Of a DNA stretch of 64,000 nucleotides, positions 41,675 to 54,250 are shown in pieces. This stretch comes from Plenodomus lindquistii. Taxonomy: Eukaryota; Ascomycota; Dothideomycetes; Pleosporales; Leptosphaeriaceae. The stretch covers positions 1,364,001 through 1,428,000 of the forward strand of contig JANUWI010000003.1 in assembly GCA_025504975.1 (NCBI GenBank), given 5' to 3'. The position numbers and the translations under genes were made by a program. The notes under the pieces are model-generated. The model saw only the letters and a program-made list of their open reading frames with translations, ran no database searches and was not told where the DNA came from. Numbering within the stretch: the stretch's first letter is position 1; every line of letters starts with the position of its first letter.

Positions 41675-42350
41675 AGGAGATGGGGTGAGGGGGACGTCGT
41701 AATCATGCGTAGCACAGCATCAATGCATTCAAAACCGTGGAACGGCTTTTGTACAACAGCCACAGCGGACCTATCGAATCTTTGCTATTCCCGCGCCTCC
41801 AGGACATGCAAACTATGATCATGTTTGCTTATACAAGCAAATGGGACGACACACTAACGGTACAAATCCTCTTTACCCGGTGGATCGATAAGCAGAGCAT
41901 ATCACGTCCTGTCAAATCGCATACTGCGGGGTGAGGTGTTCGGGGAAGCCGGGTATAAACTCATTGGCTTATATGGTGGCTAGAGCTTGACGAATCACCT
42001 GCCTTATCTTACTACAATAAACAGTTGTTATTCGTTGAAATTGACCAGGATTCGATCCGATTTGGCTATATCCTGTACGACGGCCATGCTCTGCGAGAGC
42101 CAATGCATGCTGCGCACAAGGGCATTGGCTACAGCCGAGGTGCGCTACGGCACAACGGGTATTTCCCAACAGTATGGTAGCAAGGTATGGATGGTCACGG
42201 CGTAAAGACCGGGGAGAATGGTTTGCACTATTAACTCTTTTACGCCATGGCTAACTATATGTACATCCACTTCTGTAGTGGTTCATTCGCGTCATCATCA
42301 TAATTTGCTATACATTATGAACAGCTGTGCTACTTTGTGCCCACGGGTAT
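41675..42350. other. Intergenic, dioxygenase to GH32
   Basis: 676 bp. A tRNA-like GGATCGAATCC motif occurs on the minus strand near 42,050, but no cloverleaf could be drawn around it. No gene seen. Confidence 0.55.
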
Positions 42351-44421
42351 CTAGTAACCGGGCCACCAGGTGTAGTTGTTGGTTTGCTCTGATGTGTCAA
42401 AGATAAGCTCACTGCTTGAGTTGACAGGTCGGTCAGGGAAAACATTTGTAGTAATGTCCCACATCTTTACATCCGCAACCTGAACAGTGGAGTTGCGGTC
42501 AACCCAGACACCAAAACCTGTGCTGTCTGTGCGTGCTGGGTAAATACGGGTTGTCAGCCAGAAACGGTCCTGTGGAAGATGATTAGCGTATGTCAACAGA
42601 ATTTTCGAACTACGTCAAACTTACGTTGACAATGATTTCAACGAGCGATCCATCGACGAAGATGTCCATGTGCAGGGACTCTTGGGTGCCGTTGGAAAAG
42701 GTGTATGGGTAGAAATACCCAAGCATGGTGTAATTTGCAAACTCCACAATGGAAGACGATCGTGAACGATCAACATTAATCGTGTAGTTATCAGGACTAT
42801 ACCAAATGGTGGTTTGCTCCTCACGACCTGGAGATTGAGCAATGGTGATACCAGCGGGGCCAGTGAAGTTCGATAGTGTAGCCTTCAAGTGCATATGATT
42901 GGTGCCATTGGCAATAGGCAGGGTTGCAGTCCACTTGCTGGTGACATTGATAGTCTGGACCTCGGAGTCTCCGTGCAGCCCTTCGACGACATCGGGCAAA
43001 GGACGAGCGCCAAGTGTGTATGCGGTGAAAGTGCCGTTGCCGTGCCCGACAACGCGGTTGTTGCCCTTGGTCGTCAAGCCACCATCGGGGTTGATAAGGT
43101 CCGTCGTCTTGATAACATACATCTCCCGTGGGATGGCCATGGCACCTTGGTATCCTGACTGGAGAAGTGCGTAGCCGTTGTTCTCCTCGTTAGCCCAACC
43201 CCACTGCACACGGCGGTTGTTCTTGGTATCGTTGAAGCTGGTCACAGCGTATAGAAGTCCAGAATCAATGGCACCTCCAGAAGTGGGCGTGAACTCAGCA
43301 GATCCATTTTCGCGTCTGGTGACAACACCTTCGTTCCACAGACCCCACTGAGCACGAGGGTGCCATGTGAGGTTACCACCTTCAGTACCCATGAGTACGT
43401 AGTAGTGGACATCATCATCGTTGTCGGTGAGCGAGAAGAAATTCGATCTGAGAATATCAGCAACTACTTGTGAATGGCACAGGTTGACTTACACCTCGAA
43501 GTTGAAGCCGTAAGTACCCGTCTCGAGCAGCGAGCCGAGTGTCTCGTTCCTCTCGGGCTCCCAGAGAGCGCCGAGGAAAGTCCAGTCTGTCAGATTGGAT
43601 TGAGGAGCGCTGTAGAACGGGATACGGCCACCGCCGCCTTCGCCCTTGATGCCTGAGCCAAGCACCATGTACCAATGCGGCTCAGATTGCCCAAGAAGTG
43701 CGTCCATTTCTGGCCATGGCTCAACGAAGGGATCACGCCATCCAGTGATGTTCCAGCCCTCCGGTGGCTCAGTCATGATGGGGTTGTTCTCGTACTGCTC
43801 CCATGTCTTGCCGCCATCATTAGAGATGACAATGCTCTGCGATTCGGTGCCTGGGATGTAGGGGAGAGCCCAGTTGGTAGGCAGCTGTCCCACAGAAGTG
43901 TAGAAAGCGATGAGGGTACCATCTTGTTCACCTGAGATGTTGTAGGGCTGCGCCGAACCACTGAAGATACCAAGGCCATAGTAGCTCTCGTTTCTAGAAG
44001 TTGGATCCGGCCCGGTACCAACCGATTGAGCTTGATCGTCCTCCCAGCCGCCAACGTCCGTCCATGTAACGAGATCTTTCGAGGTTGCATGGCCCCAAGA
44101 AATGTTGCCCCAGTTCACGTGGTTGGGGTGCCATTGGTAGTGCAAGTGGTATGTATCCTCTGTAGGATCATACATCATACCGCATGGATCCTAGACCCTG
44201 TCAGTGGGTACCGCTGAATAACACTGTTTTGGACTTGCGTTCAACCACCCAGCGGGGGCGATGAAGTGGTATGTCTGTCGCCATCTGTTGAACAACGAGT
44301 TGTTGCCGAGACCTTCAATGATGTCGGCCGTCAGCACGGCTGGCAGAGTAGGAGCATCCTGTGCCGTGACAGCGGACAGAGACGCGAGCGCAAGGCTCAC
44401 AGATGAAGCAGCCTTGAACAT
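42351..44421 (-). CDS. Secreted glycoside hydrolase family 32 (invertase/inulinase/fructanase type)
   Basis: GH32 enzymes cleave sucrose or fructans. Four exons, 44239-44421, 43493-44190, 42625-43447 and 42351-42569, give 640 aa. A signal peptide lies at about 1-20. The beta-fructosidase motif is WLNDPCG, whose Asp should be the nucleophile; Cys replaces the usual Asn. The GWRDPF motif supplies the transition-state Asp. The acid/base position is probably in LLETGTYGFNFE, where ET replaces the common EC. The C-terminal beta-sandwich holds SLHMDIFVDGSLVEI. More than ten N-glycosylation sequons are visible. Intron 1 is a GC-AG intron (GCAAGT donor) that falls exactly between Asn and Asp of the active-site motif. 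Substrate preference cannot be read from the sequence. Confidence 0.93.
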
Positions 44422-45507
44422 TGTGAATTGAGAATGGCTGTTCGATGAGCTTGACAGGCTTTCCTGCGGGGGTATATGGGCAGGTTTTATAGCTGTCTGT
44501 AGCTCACAAAAGTGAGCAAGCTCTGCCTGCTACTATTCCAGAAGAACCATGTCATCATGGCTTGACCCTAAGCCATGGTCTGGAGCATCTGATCTGGGCT
44601 GGTGGAGTCTGAACATGGCCGGGATAGACTCCGATAGAGTACCGCGCGTGCATGATCCCCGCGAAATTAGTAGAAAACCCCTCACACTTCCCCATAACGA
44701 CTAGAACCGTCGCTGCAAGCAATCGAGGGCGAATGCGGACCATGAGGCTGGATTGGTGCCACTTGTGTAATTGTGCAGGAACGCTTGCGCTGCACTGCGC
44801 AGAAGACGAATCCAGGCCTGTAGGGCGTCACTCCGACCGGAACGATGCTTACGTACTGTTATGGCAGAGTTGCTAGAGAGGCTCTCGAATGGTCGACCGC
44901 CATGGAGGCTTGGAAATCCAAGAAATACCGAGAAAAGACCACGACGTTGTCATGGGCGGTCGACCCGAACAACCTCCCGACGACAAAATTTTGCTGCGAG
45001 GGGTGACAACGACAGCACAACTGGCCAGTAGGACAGCAGAAAGCTCCGCAAGGTCTCCGATAGCGTGGACGCTATGCGTCTCCTGCGCAGGAACACTCGG
45101 GGAGTTGTAGGGAAGACTCGTCTCGATTGAGGGCTTGATGCAGGTGCAATGCTTGGGGCAGGTAGAGTCGGAGTATGGGGATCTAGTTCTGGGGTCAGGC
45201 AGATGCGGCACCTCGGTGGGAACCAGCGCTGTACGACACAAGGCACTGTGCAATCATGGCAAATCATCAATCGAAGGTAGTCTACAGCAATGCTGATGTT
45301 TGCTCAGGCTTGGATGTCTTCGCAACGTCATCATGGATGACTAAGACATTGGCCTCCAACTCCACACGTGGCCGCAACCCACCAACGCGTGCACTTCTTT
45401 GCTCTGACGACTTACAACTGCGCCGTGGGAGACAGCATTCTTCTCTCCAATGGGCAACCGATATCTTGTGCAGTGACCTGGGAGCTGTGCCACTACATTC
45501 ATTCACC
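44422..45507. other. Divergent intergenic, GH32 to HRD1
   Basis: 1.09 kb between opposing starts. Open frames up to about 125 codons exist on both strands but overlap each other and show no family signal. A TATA-like GGTTTTATAG is about 70 bp upstream of the GH32 start region (minus strand sense ambiguous). Confidence 0.5.
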
Positions 45508-47858
45508 ATGAGTCGACTCAAGCTGTTCGTTGCGGTAAGCGCCTGGTCATACTAGTTGGACAGGTGGGATGCTGACGGTTGTCATGTTAGGGCTCGGCCG
45601 TCATGGCAAACGTCGTGCTCATGCGCGCGTACTATGAGCGCCCCAACTTCTACTCGGCCGCCGTCTACATCTCCCAGAGCACCGGCTCGCTGATGTTTCT
45701 GGTCAATCTCATGCTCATCGTCGCCGCAAGCTTTGGCTATGGCCTGCAGCGGCTGTTTTACGGACCGCTCCGCCCCATCGAGACCGAGCAGCTCTACGAC
45801 AAGGCCTGGTTCGCCGTCAGTGAGACGCTGCTGGCCATGACCATCTTTAGGGATGATATCGGCATGTGGTTCTTCGCCATGTTCTTGTGTCTGCTTGCCG
45901 GCAAAGTATGGCAATGGATTGGTGAAGGCCGTGTCGAATTTCTCGAGCAACAACCGCCGGCAAACCCCAGGCTCTTCCACGCCCGCCTCATGAGCTCCTT
46001 GCTGTTCTCGGTCGCATTCGACGTCTACATGATGCAGTACTGCATCGACTCGATCCTCTCAGATGCGCGCCCTGGTGTCATGGTCATGTTCGGCTTTGAA
46101 TACGTCCTCCTGGCCATCGCTTCCATCTCCACTCTGCTACGATACACGCTCTCTCTTGTGGAGCTCTACATCACACATCGACAAGAGAAGGCCCGCGAAG
46201 AGGCGCGTCAAATCACAAGGGCACTTGCACGCCAGAGTGCAGAGGCGGGCGGTGCTGAAGCGCCTGCAGTGGACGACGAAGACGATGAAGAGGGCGACGT
46301 GCCAGGGTGGGAGGAGAAAGGTCGATGGGTCTTCTACTTGGATCTGGCTACAGACTTTATCAAGTCTGTGGTCTACCTTGGCTTTTTCATGATTCTCATG
46401 ACCTTCTATGGTATCCCTATCCATATCATGAGAGACCTCTTCATGACAATCCGTTCTTTGCTCAAGCGCATCAAAGACTTCGTCCAATATCGAAACGCCA
46501 CTCGCGATATGAACACCCGCTATCCAGATGCGACTGCAGAGGAGCTCGAGCGCGAAAACACCTGTATTGTCTGTCGTGAGGAGATGAAGCCCTGGGTGCA
46601 GCCTGGTGCAGACGGTGCTCCCACGGCTCGGCGGATGGATGAGCGACAGCGACCGAAGAAGCTTCCGTGTGGCCACATCCTTCACTTCAGTTGTCTCCGA
46701 AGCTGGCTGGAAAGACAGCAGGTGTGTCCCACGTGCCGGCGTCCAGTCCTCAGTCAGACAGCAACGCAGACTACCCAAGGGAACAACGCGGTGAACCCAG
46801 GCGCGCCGAATCAACCAAATCAGCCAAATCAGCAGCGCCAAGGCGCTCTGCAAGGTCTGCTTGGTGGAAACCCACGAGGACTACATGGGCAACACGGGCA
46901 ACACGGGCAACCGAATCCACTACGGCAACAAGGACAAGCAGATGTACCTGCTGGTAACATGCGCGTCTTCAATCTTGGTCCGATTAGAATTGCGCTGGGC
47001 AACCTACGACTACCGCCAGGCCAGCAAAATGATCCTAACAATGTGAGAAATGCTATTGATCAACTTCGTCAACAGGCAATTGCAGATCGCGCGGCGCAAA
47101 CCGCAACCCCAGATACCCAAGCCCCAGCAACTTCATCCACGCTTACTCAAACTTCCTCGCAACATCAGCTTGCAGGCCCTGCCCCAGGTGCGGTCGCATT
47201 GCATCCATCGGATGTACAGTCCGATATATTGCGGATTCAACAGAATATTGTCGAGTCCATACGTCAACTGAACCTGCAGCAGGAGCAATTAGAGGTCATC
47301 CATAGACTTCTTAGTGAGCTCAACGGGCTCCAACGGGCCTCTGGAGCCTCAGCAGCCACAGGCAATGAGCTCCCAACCATTGCGCCTCTAAATCAACCCA
47401 ATATGAGTGCGTTCACACCCCAGGCCTACTTCGCCAGAGGTGAACCATTGCGTCAAGGTGATACTGGTATACCTGAGGGTTTGTCACTCCCGGAAGGCTG
47501 GACACTGAGGCCGATGGCACTGGCGCGATCCGTGACGCATGGGCCTTCGCCAGCCTCGTCCCTTCAGCAAGCTCATGTAGAGGCGGCCTCTGCCTCTGGA
47601 TCTGAACCGACACCAGCAACTTCGCAGGCGCAAGGCCATAACCCTGCGCCTCCAAATCCTGGTTCAGTAGCAGGTTCTTCATCTCCCAGAGTCGACTCAG
47701 AGTCTCTTGGGTCAAGCTGGAGCTTTGACAATGCTGTGGACCGAAATGACGCAGAAGGTTCAAGCACCGCGGTTGCGGCTGCTGGCAGTGCCTCTGAAGG
47801 TCAGAATGTGACAAGGCGAACAGTTACCATTGAAGACGCCGAAGACAATGGTCAATGA
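45508..47858 (+). CDS. HRD1: HRD1/synoviolin ERAD E3 ubiquitin ligase
   Basis: Role: the multi-spanning RING ligase that ubiquitinates misfolded ER proteins at the ER membrane. Exon 1 is only nine codons (45508-45534). After a 56-nt intron (GTAAGC...TAG), exon 2 (45591-47858) follows, for 764 aa. Joined, the N-terminus reads MSRLKLFVAGSAVMANVVL, the first membrane helix. Several more helices follow through about residue 290. The RING-H2 finger starts at C334 (CIVC) and continues with CGHILHFSCLRSWL and CPTCR, up to about 403. The long C-terminus is Gln/Pro/Asn-rich with GQHGQHGQ-type repeats and a coiled-coil-like segment near 570 (RIQQNIVESIRQLNLQQEQL in part). An upstream partner, PDI, is in the same window about 12 kb away; no operon-like link is implied. 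Confidence 0.95.
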
Positions 47859-48790
47859 GTATATGAGGATCGACTCTGAAGTCAGGGATTGCATAGCGTG
47901 GCGTTCAGGCATTGGACTTATTGTTATGACAGCAATGTATTGCGGGCAATGATAGATTGCCAGCAGTGATCCTAAGATGCTGTGAGGAGGGAGCATGCTT
48001 TCACCCAGTGCTGTATCTTTTTTGATTAGTGGAATTGCTGGACCACGGTCCACAAGTTCAAGGGTGCTTTGTACGTAGGCATCACTTGCGGACCGAATCG
48101 CACAACTTACCTGCCGGGGATGCAACTCGAAGGCCGCGGTGAAGACTCTGTCATATGCCAACACGTTGATACGCCAACTGGTCGCAAGGCGCTCCTAGCC
48201 AACCATGCATGCGGTCGATACTGCTCGCCAACTCACACGTTGCTATGTCTCCACTCACGGTGCGCAACCCGAGTGCACTGGATCCCGTGCCATGCAGTCT
48301 TTATGCATGTTTATGGAGTCCTCTCGACGACCGCCACTTGATAAGTTTATCGCGCAGGTCTGGTCCCTACACTATCCCGCCCTCGCTAATCCTTCGCATG
48401 AGTAGCGGAGCCACGCCAGCCACTCACACGGCAGATGTGCTCCAAGACGCGACCACGAGGCGGCTACATGCAGGCCACGAACAACACAAGGTTGAAACGG
48501 AGGCCCTGGCGGTGCGAGGATGATGGGTAGCACCCAGTTACAGATGCAGGAACGCAATAAGGCTATGCGCTTCCGTTTAGAGTCCGAACGGTGCGTGGGA
48601 GGTACATGGGTTGGGAAGCCGGCGCGGACAACGTTAAGATCAGGGCGTCCGCTAGCCTAGGGACGAGTACGAGATGACTCTTTCACTTTCGCTAACGGCA
48701 CTCCAGCACACAGTCGAACTCTCTTAAATTGTCGATATTCGCTGTTGTGTCGGTTGTTTCCTTTCGTCTTGTAGCCTTTTCATTTGCGCA
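47859..48790. other. Intergenic, HRD1 to hypothetical gene
   Basis: 932 bp. Several overlapping frames of 60-134 codons on both strands show no motif. No repeats seen. Confidence 0.55.
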
Positions 48791-50208
48791 ATGGCGGTCA
48801 AAATGGATCATGTGTCGTCGCATCGGGCTGACGGTGATGCGGAGGTCTCGAGCTGCATCATGGAAATTATACATGCATTCACAAACGGACTCAACATCTT
48901 CAAAATATTACGCGAAAGGCGGAAGAAGCGTAGAGCGCGTAAAGACAACCAAGCGCCAGATCCTACGGCGAGCGCAGAGCTGCAACTCTCGAGGAGTTTG
49001 CGTAAAGGACCAGAAGAGCTGACCGAGACATATGCCCAGTGCTACTACAGTGGCATGGGTCCACTTTTCGCTAGAGGTGATTGTGAGTATAGTTCTAGAC
49101 CGAAATAGAGATGACTTGTCACTAACCGCACCACCCAGCCATTGCGCATGCGTCTTTGGCAGAAACATTGATCAAGCTGAATACTGGGCTTGTTGGCATT
49201 ATTGCCTCCTTCCTGAACCACGATCAGAAACATAGCAAGAGCCATGTGCGTCTTGACTACAAATCCCTCACAAACCTCTCTGAGGCATCTCGAAGAGAGG
49301 CACTGTGTAGCATGACCGAATTGTACCAAAGATTGAGCCAGTCACGACTGCAATTACAACTTGAGCAGTTCAGTGCCTCGACATGCCAACGTTGTGGCAG
49401 CCCAAGTCATGCCAATTGTTCAAGTAAAAGCACTTCGTCAGAAAAGGACAAGAAAAAGCGCACGAGCTCACGCCAGCGTGTCAATGGACCTGTTGTGACA
49501 CGCATGCCCACCAAGTCTTCAACTCAGCCACAGCTCGTCGTGATGAGGCCAAAAGCAAGTAGGAAGGGCAGCAGCTCAAGTAACAACTCCAGTGCGATCA
49601 AGTCGCAGCCAAGCTCTGCACACACGACACCATTGTCGTCACCCAAGTCAAAGTACATCGCCATGGCGCCCATCGAACTACCAGCATCGAGTATCATCAA
49701 AGGTACCATGGGCGTAGCACCAACACCATCACGGACCAAACGTGTCGACTCCTTCGACGATCCAAGATCATCAGCATGGTCACATGACTACAAGAGTCAT
49801 GCACATGAACATGCACGCTATCCCACACCTACACCCACACCCAAACTTTCCAAGTCCGCCCCTGCTTCCAAGCGCCACGCACCATCTCCGCCGGAGAAGC
49901 CAAGCCACCTGGTGGCTCCTCCTGTTGCATCACCTCCTGTCTCACCTATACCTGTAAAGCGCCGCATGGACAAACTCACACCATCATCCTATACATTTGC
50001 ATCTGATAGTACTAAAATGGGCGAGATCCCAGAGCGCCACTGGACGAGGCCATGGGACTATGAAGAAGCAGAGCGCCTTAACGCCGAGGCGGCTCTGAAG
50101 CCACATCCATCCGTGGCAGTATCTAATGAGAAGGCGGCGAAGAAGAAGGGTCTGTTTCGGAAGATGATGAGAAGAGGCAGTGGCGCTGGCGCCGCTGCCA
50201 GGGCCTAG
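48791..50208 (+). CDS. Conserved-looking hypothetical protein, helical N-terminus and disordered C-terminus
   Basis: I do not recognise a named family. Exons 48791-49082 and 49139-50208 (56-nt intron, GTGAGT...CAG with a CTAAC branch) give 453 aa. The first 190 residues are helical and well ordered, with EIIHAFTNGLNIFKILRERR, then SLRKGPEELTETYAQCY, and after the junction HASLAETLIKLNTGLVGIIASFL. The middle contains a Cys/His cluster, CQRCGSPSHANC, that could bind zinc. The C-terminal half is Ser/Pro/Thr-rich with PTPTPTP and PPVASPPVSP runs. It ends in a basic patch (KKKGLFRKMMRRGSG). The ordered N-terminal part, interrupted by a clean intron, suggests a real conserved gene. No function is assigned. 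Confidence 0.75.
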
Positions 50209-51040
50209 ACGATTTATACCCTTATGACTCTCTTATGATGTTTGTATATCGCTATTTCTTTTATCTCTCTTCCGTTGTATACCTGGCTGGCTGTTATTCT
50301 CCTTTTCCTGTTGTTGATCTTGCGTCTTATTGCTCTCCACTCATTGTTCGGGGTCTGTGTCTTTCACCGGAGTTTTGGCATTGTATCTCCACTCTTGCTT
50401 TGGTTGCTTTTGCTTTACGAATCTGTAATTTCTGCATTTAGTTTTTTTCTTCTTGGGTTCCGGTCGTCTAGCGTTATGACTTATGATGTGTTACGCGAAA
50501 CGATTTCACGATGTACGACTTGTCTGACTAAGGATTATCTGCAAGGAGGAGAAGCATACATTATACCCACATAGTACTAATTAATTTAACATCTTTCGTC
50601 TCTGTCTCAATCATGCATCGAAGCTGAACTATGAGCTGAACTGGTCACTGCGTACAAGCGAGCTACCTGCATGCTCAGCATAAGCAATGCACGGCTTTGA
50701 TCACACCAGGCCCATACAGCGCGTAGATTGCTGTTGTGTAACAATTTGCTTTGGGATTTGCGGGGCTCGTAGACGAAGAAGAGGGCATCCACTCGCAACC
50801 CTCGTCTCGGCCAGCAGATGCAAAGCCATCTGTATCAGGAAGGTGCACGATATGATCATCGTTAGATTTGAGTGACAGTTGCTCCTTCCTTCTAGCTTGG
50901 GCAGGAATCACGTCTACGGACCGGCCCCTCACCCGTCGTCAGCTTAGGGTAGTACTACTGGGCTAGCACACTGCATCTTAAAGCTTGACAAAGTCACCCA
51001 CTGATTGCGTGCAGGGCCTACCAAAGTACTGATAGAAAAA
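50209..51040. other. Intergenic, hypothetical gene to FAD monooxygenase
   Basis: 832 bp, T-rich in the first 300 bp. Only short open frames. No RNA gene or repeat recognised. Confidence 0.55.
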
Positions 51041-52720
51041 ATGCATAGCAGATTCAATAACGGTAGTGGTATTGTTCTGGACATTGGAATTGTGGGTGCG
51101 GGTATCGCGGGCTTGACGGCTGCCGCTGGTAAGTAGGGACAACTTTCGACTCTCCGAACATCGTTGTACAATAACTGACTTAGTTGTGGTCCTCACTCGT
51201 CTCGGTCACAACGTTGAAGTTTGTGCCCACGATTGCGCAAACAAGTTAGGTATATTCGCTAACACTACACCAAGCTCTTTGAACGCTCAAACTTCAACAA
51301 CGAAGTCGGCGCAGCAATCAACGTCGGACCAAATGCCGCACCTGTTTTAAAAGCAATTGGCTTCGACTTCGAGGGTGCGAGATTGACAGTGGCGCAGGGG
51401 GTGTGTTGATGGCAATTTGAGAGCTACTGCATCTGCTGTTCAACTGACAAATACCAGGGAATTCAGTATGATTCGAAATCCCTAAATTTACTCTACCGAG
51501 GATCATTCGATCACTTTGAGACTAGGTTCGGCGCACCTTTGTATCTGGCGCATCGGGTCGATCTGCACAATGAGCTCAAACGACTTGCGCTGGATTCGTC
51601 GTGTGGTGCGAAGTTGGCATTGTCAACACCCGTGGTCGGTGTTGACTGTGAAAAGGGCATTTTGCATTTTGAAGATGGTAACTCGGTTTGCAAGGACGTC
51701 ATTGTTGGTGCAGATGGTGTTCATGTTAGTCATTACGACGCCACTACATATTAAAAAGCAGCAAAGCTTACAGCCCTAGTCTCTCATAGCGAAAGCCGTG
51801 TTAGGTGCTGATATACCAGGGACAGAAGTCGGAGAATGCGCGTACAGGTTCTTGTTGCCCACGGAAACACTGCGACAGAATCCTCTCACCAAGGCGTTGT
51901 TCGAAGACCCGAAATGCTCGTTCAATATCGCGTCAGCGCCTGATCGAAGACTAGTCTGGTATCCATGTCGAAAGTAAGAACTCGTCTGTCACAATACCTC
52001 GTTCCCACTAACGAGATGAAGCGGTGAGCTCCAGAACTTTGTCGGATTACATCCAGCAAAAGACAACCGAATCGAATCCGAAAGCTGGACCGCAAGCGGC
52101 AGTGTGCAAGATCTCCTAGACACCTTCTCAGGCTTTCATCCTGCCATCCTCGAGATCTGCAAAATGGCCGAGGATCCTAAACTCTGGAAACTCATCTTTC
52201 GCTCGCCGATCAGGCAGTGGACCAAGGGGAGAGTGATCCTGATAGGCGATGCCGCACATCCCATGCTACCTCGTACGCTGCGTCCCACTTTACTTACACA
52301 AATCGGTTATGCTAACGTGCACGAGACCAAGGTCAAGGCGGCGGTCAGAGCATCGAAGACGCAGGTGCTCTGGGCATCTTCCTCGCCAACATACAGAGCA
52401 AAGACGACATCCCAGCTAGACTTGAGCTCATGCAAAATACGCGTCGAAATCGAGCAGGCGCTATGCAGATCTTCTCGAATGCGGGACAAGACGAGGCGGC
52501 GCGGATACAAGAGGAGGCGCAACCTTACGTTGACGGACCGGTGCCGAGTAAGTCACACTCTAAGCTGATGAGTTCTGTCGAGATCGCCAAAACATTGCCA
52601 GTACAGTTAGACACAGGCTGACGCTAGAATGTGTGGGTAGAAAATCAGGCAGAGTTCCATGAGTGGAATTTCGGCTACAATATTTTCGATGAATGTAGAG
52701 CGGTAATGGCGAAGTTATAA
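51041..52720 (+). CDS. FAD-dependent monooxygenase, salicylate-hydroxylase-like
   Basis: A class A flavin monooxygenase, probably acting on an aromatic substrate. No exon is long, so the gene was assembled from eight: 51041-51128, 51184-51218, 51275-51400, 51458-51724, 51780-51973, 52022-52272, 52332-52540 and 52628-52720. These give 420 aa, a normal length. The FAD-binding GXGXXG motif is IVGAGIAGLTAA near residue 17, followed by GHNVELFERS (acidic end of the second strand). The DG motif is VIVGADGVHS, and the second FAD motif is GRVILIGDAAHPMLP. Later comes QGGGQSIEDAGAL. The final intron uses a weak GTGCCG donor. A stronger GTAAGT donor 7 nt downstream would shift the frame and cut off the last 31 residues, so the 3' end is uncertain. 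Confidence 0.83.
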
Positions 52721-53072
52721 AAATTGAATTGACGCGGGTCAGAGTCTGGGTACTTGATGGAAGACGAAAGGCAGTGTGCTACTTGCTTTTGGTAGAGCTG
52801 ATGGATGTGAATCCGACATTGTGAAAGCGGTTGGAGGGTTGACTGTAGATTGCGGGCGTGTGATTGGGTAGTGAAGCGTTAGAAGAGTGAGATCTAAGGA
52901 GATTTTTACGGTGAGTGCAGGACCGTGGATACACAAGACACTCAAAAAGAACTCTTGGTGTGGGCAGAATGGAACTACTGGAGCGCGAAGCGTAGTGAGA
53001 ACTGACTAATCTTCGCTATCTGCTACTAATGTCCAATTGGGGTATCACGTCAAGCCGAAAAGCGCGGATTGG
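52721..53072. other. Convergent 3' intergenic, FAD monooxygenase to OXR1
   Basis: 352 bp between converging stop codons. Nothing recognised. Confidence 0.6.
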
Positions 53073-54250
53073 TTATGAGCCAATGTACCATAATTCCACA
53101 CCCATAACCTCGAACTTCTTGCCGTCATCGCTGAGTGGCTCGTTGCCAAATGTGGGGCAGGTCTCTGAAACGCCGTGCTCGAGGTTGTCGTCAAGCCATA
53201 GCCCGTAGTGGCCGTCACTACATCGACGGTTAGTCTAGTACCCATGATTGAAATGTAATCAATAACCTTACCCTCCGCCTACACTCAGATAGCTGTGTTC
53301 GCAGAAGATCGTGTAATCGTTCACGCCGCTGTATGGAAACGCCTTGAATCTTATTCGTTCAGGTGTGCTGGCCCCACTTCTGTTTGCGTGCCCGTTTTGT
53401 GGCGGTGACAGAGTGTCGCCCTTTCTCTTTGGTGATGATACTGTGGTCATGCGAACGGCATGTGTTGTGTCCTCGGAGGGCGGCGGTGGCAGGTTCGCAG
53501 CGAGGTCTGGGAGCGAGGAGAGTATGTGTGCTCGCCAGAGGAAGCATTCGCCGTTGCCATAAAAAGATGTGGACGGCTTGGGTGCATCGGAGAGGTAGGC
53601 GCCGAAGACCTGTTGATGCGATTAGCGTTGAGATGAGATGTTTGGTTTCTGGTACGCACTCCTCCACCGCCATCTCTAACGACAAGGACAAAGCCACCTC
53701 TCTTCCCCAAGTATTCCTCAGACTGCTTGTACAGTGTCGCCAAGCTCACCCCGTTCTGCTCCAAACTGTATGCGAGATGCCACTCGTCCACCAGCTGTAG
53801 TCTCGGCGGGAACAATAGCCTGATTTCTTCAGCCAACGCTGTGCTCAGCAGCTTGCCCTTCTCCCGCATGCCATCTCGGTAGCCTCGCAATGTGAGTGGC
53901 GTCAGTGGTGGTGGCTGGAAGGGACTCGCTGTCCGATATGATGGCTGATACACCGAGTCCATGTCGGAGGCAGTGGAGGAAGATACGAGACTAGCGAAGG
54001 ACTGAGTGAGTGAAGACGCCGTCGATTGGAGCTGCGACTGTATGCTCAAGCTGCGGTTGTGGTCATCGGCACCATGTGGCGCGTCTGACCGGGGACTGGT
54101 ATCTGTGTTCAAGCGGCGCATAATACCCGACATGGCATACGAGACGGGGTACGTAAAGTACGACGAGGAGCGATTCGGAGTGGAGCGTTGTGAAGGTGGT
54201 GAGCGAACGGGCTGTGGTGACGAATGTGCATCTTCCTGCGAGGAAGACAT
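53073..54250 (-). CDS. OXR1: OXR1-like TLDc-domain protein
   Basis: Family: Oxr1/TLDc proteins, linked to oxidative-stress resistance and, in yeast, to disassembly of the vacuolar V-ATPase. Three exons, 53660-54250, 53272-53609 and 53073-53217, give 357 aa. The N-terminal 110 residues are Ser/Pro-rich. The TLDc domain follows, beginning near RLQLVDEWHLAYSLEQNG, and continuing with SLATLY, GGFVLVVRD, VFGAYLSDAP, FYGNGECFLW, then YTIFCEHSYLSVGGG, DGHYGLWLDDNLEHG and a C-terminal VMGVELWYIG. Both introns (50 and 54 nt) split conserved TLDc strands and rejoin them exactly, which strongly supports the model. The open frame runs upstream to 54436. I chose the Met at 54250 because the extra residues look non-coding. 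Confidence 0.93.

Noticed and set aside
42040..42075. tRNA B-box-like GGATCGAATCC on the minus strand
   Set aside because: No matching A box, T-stem or acceptor stem could be drawn around it.
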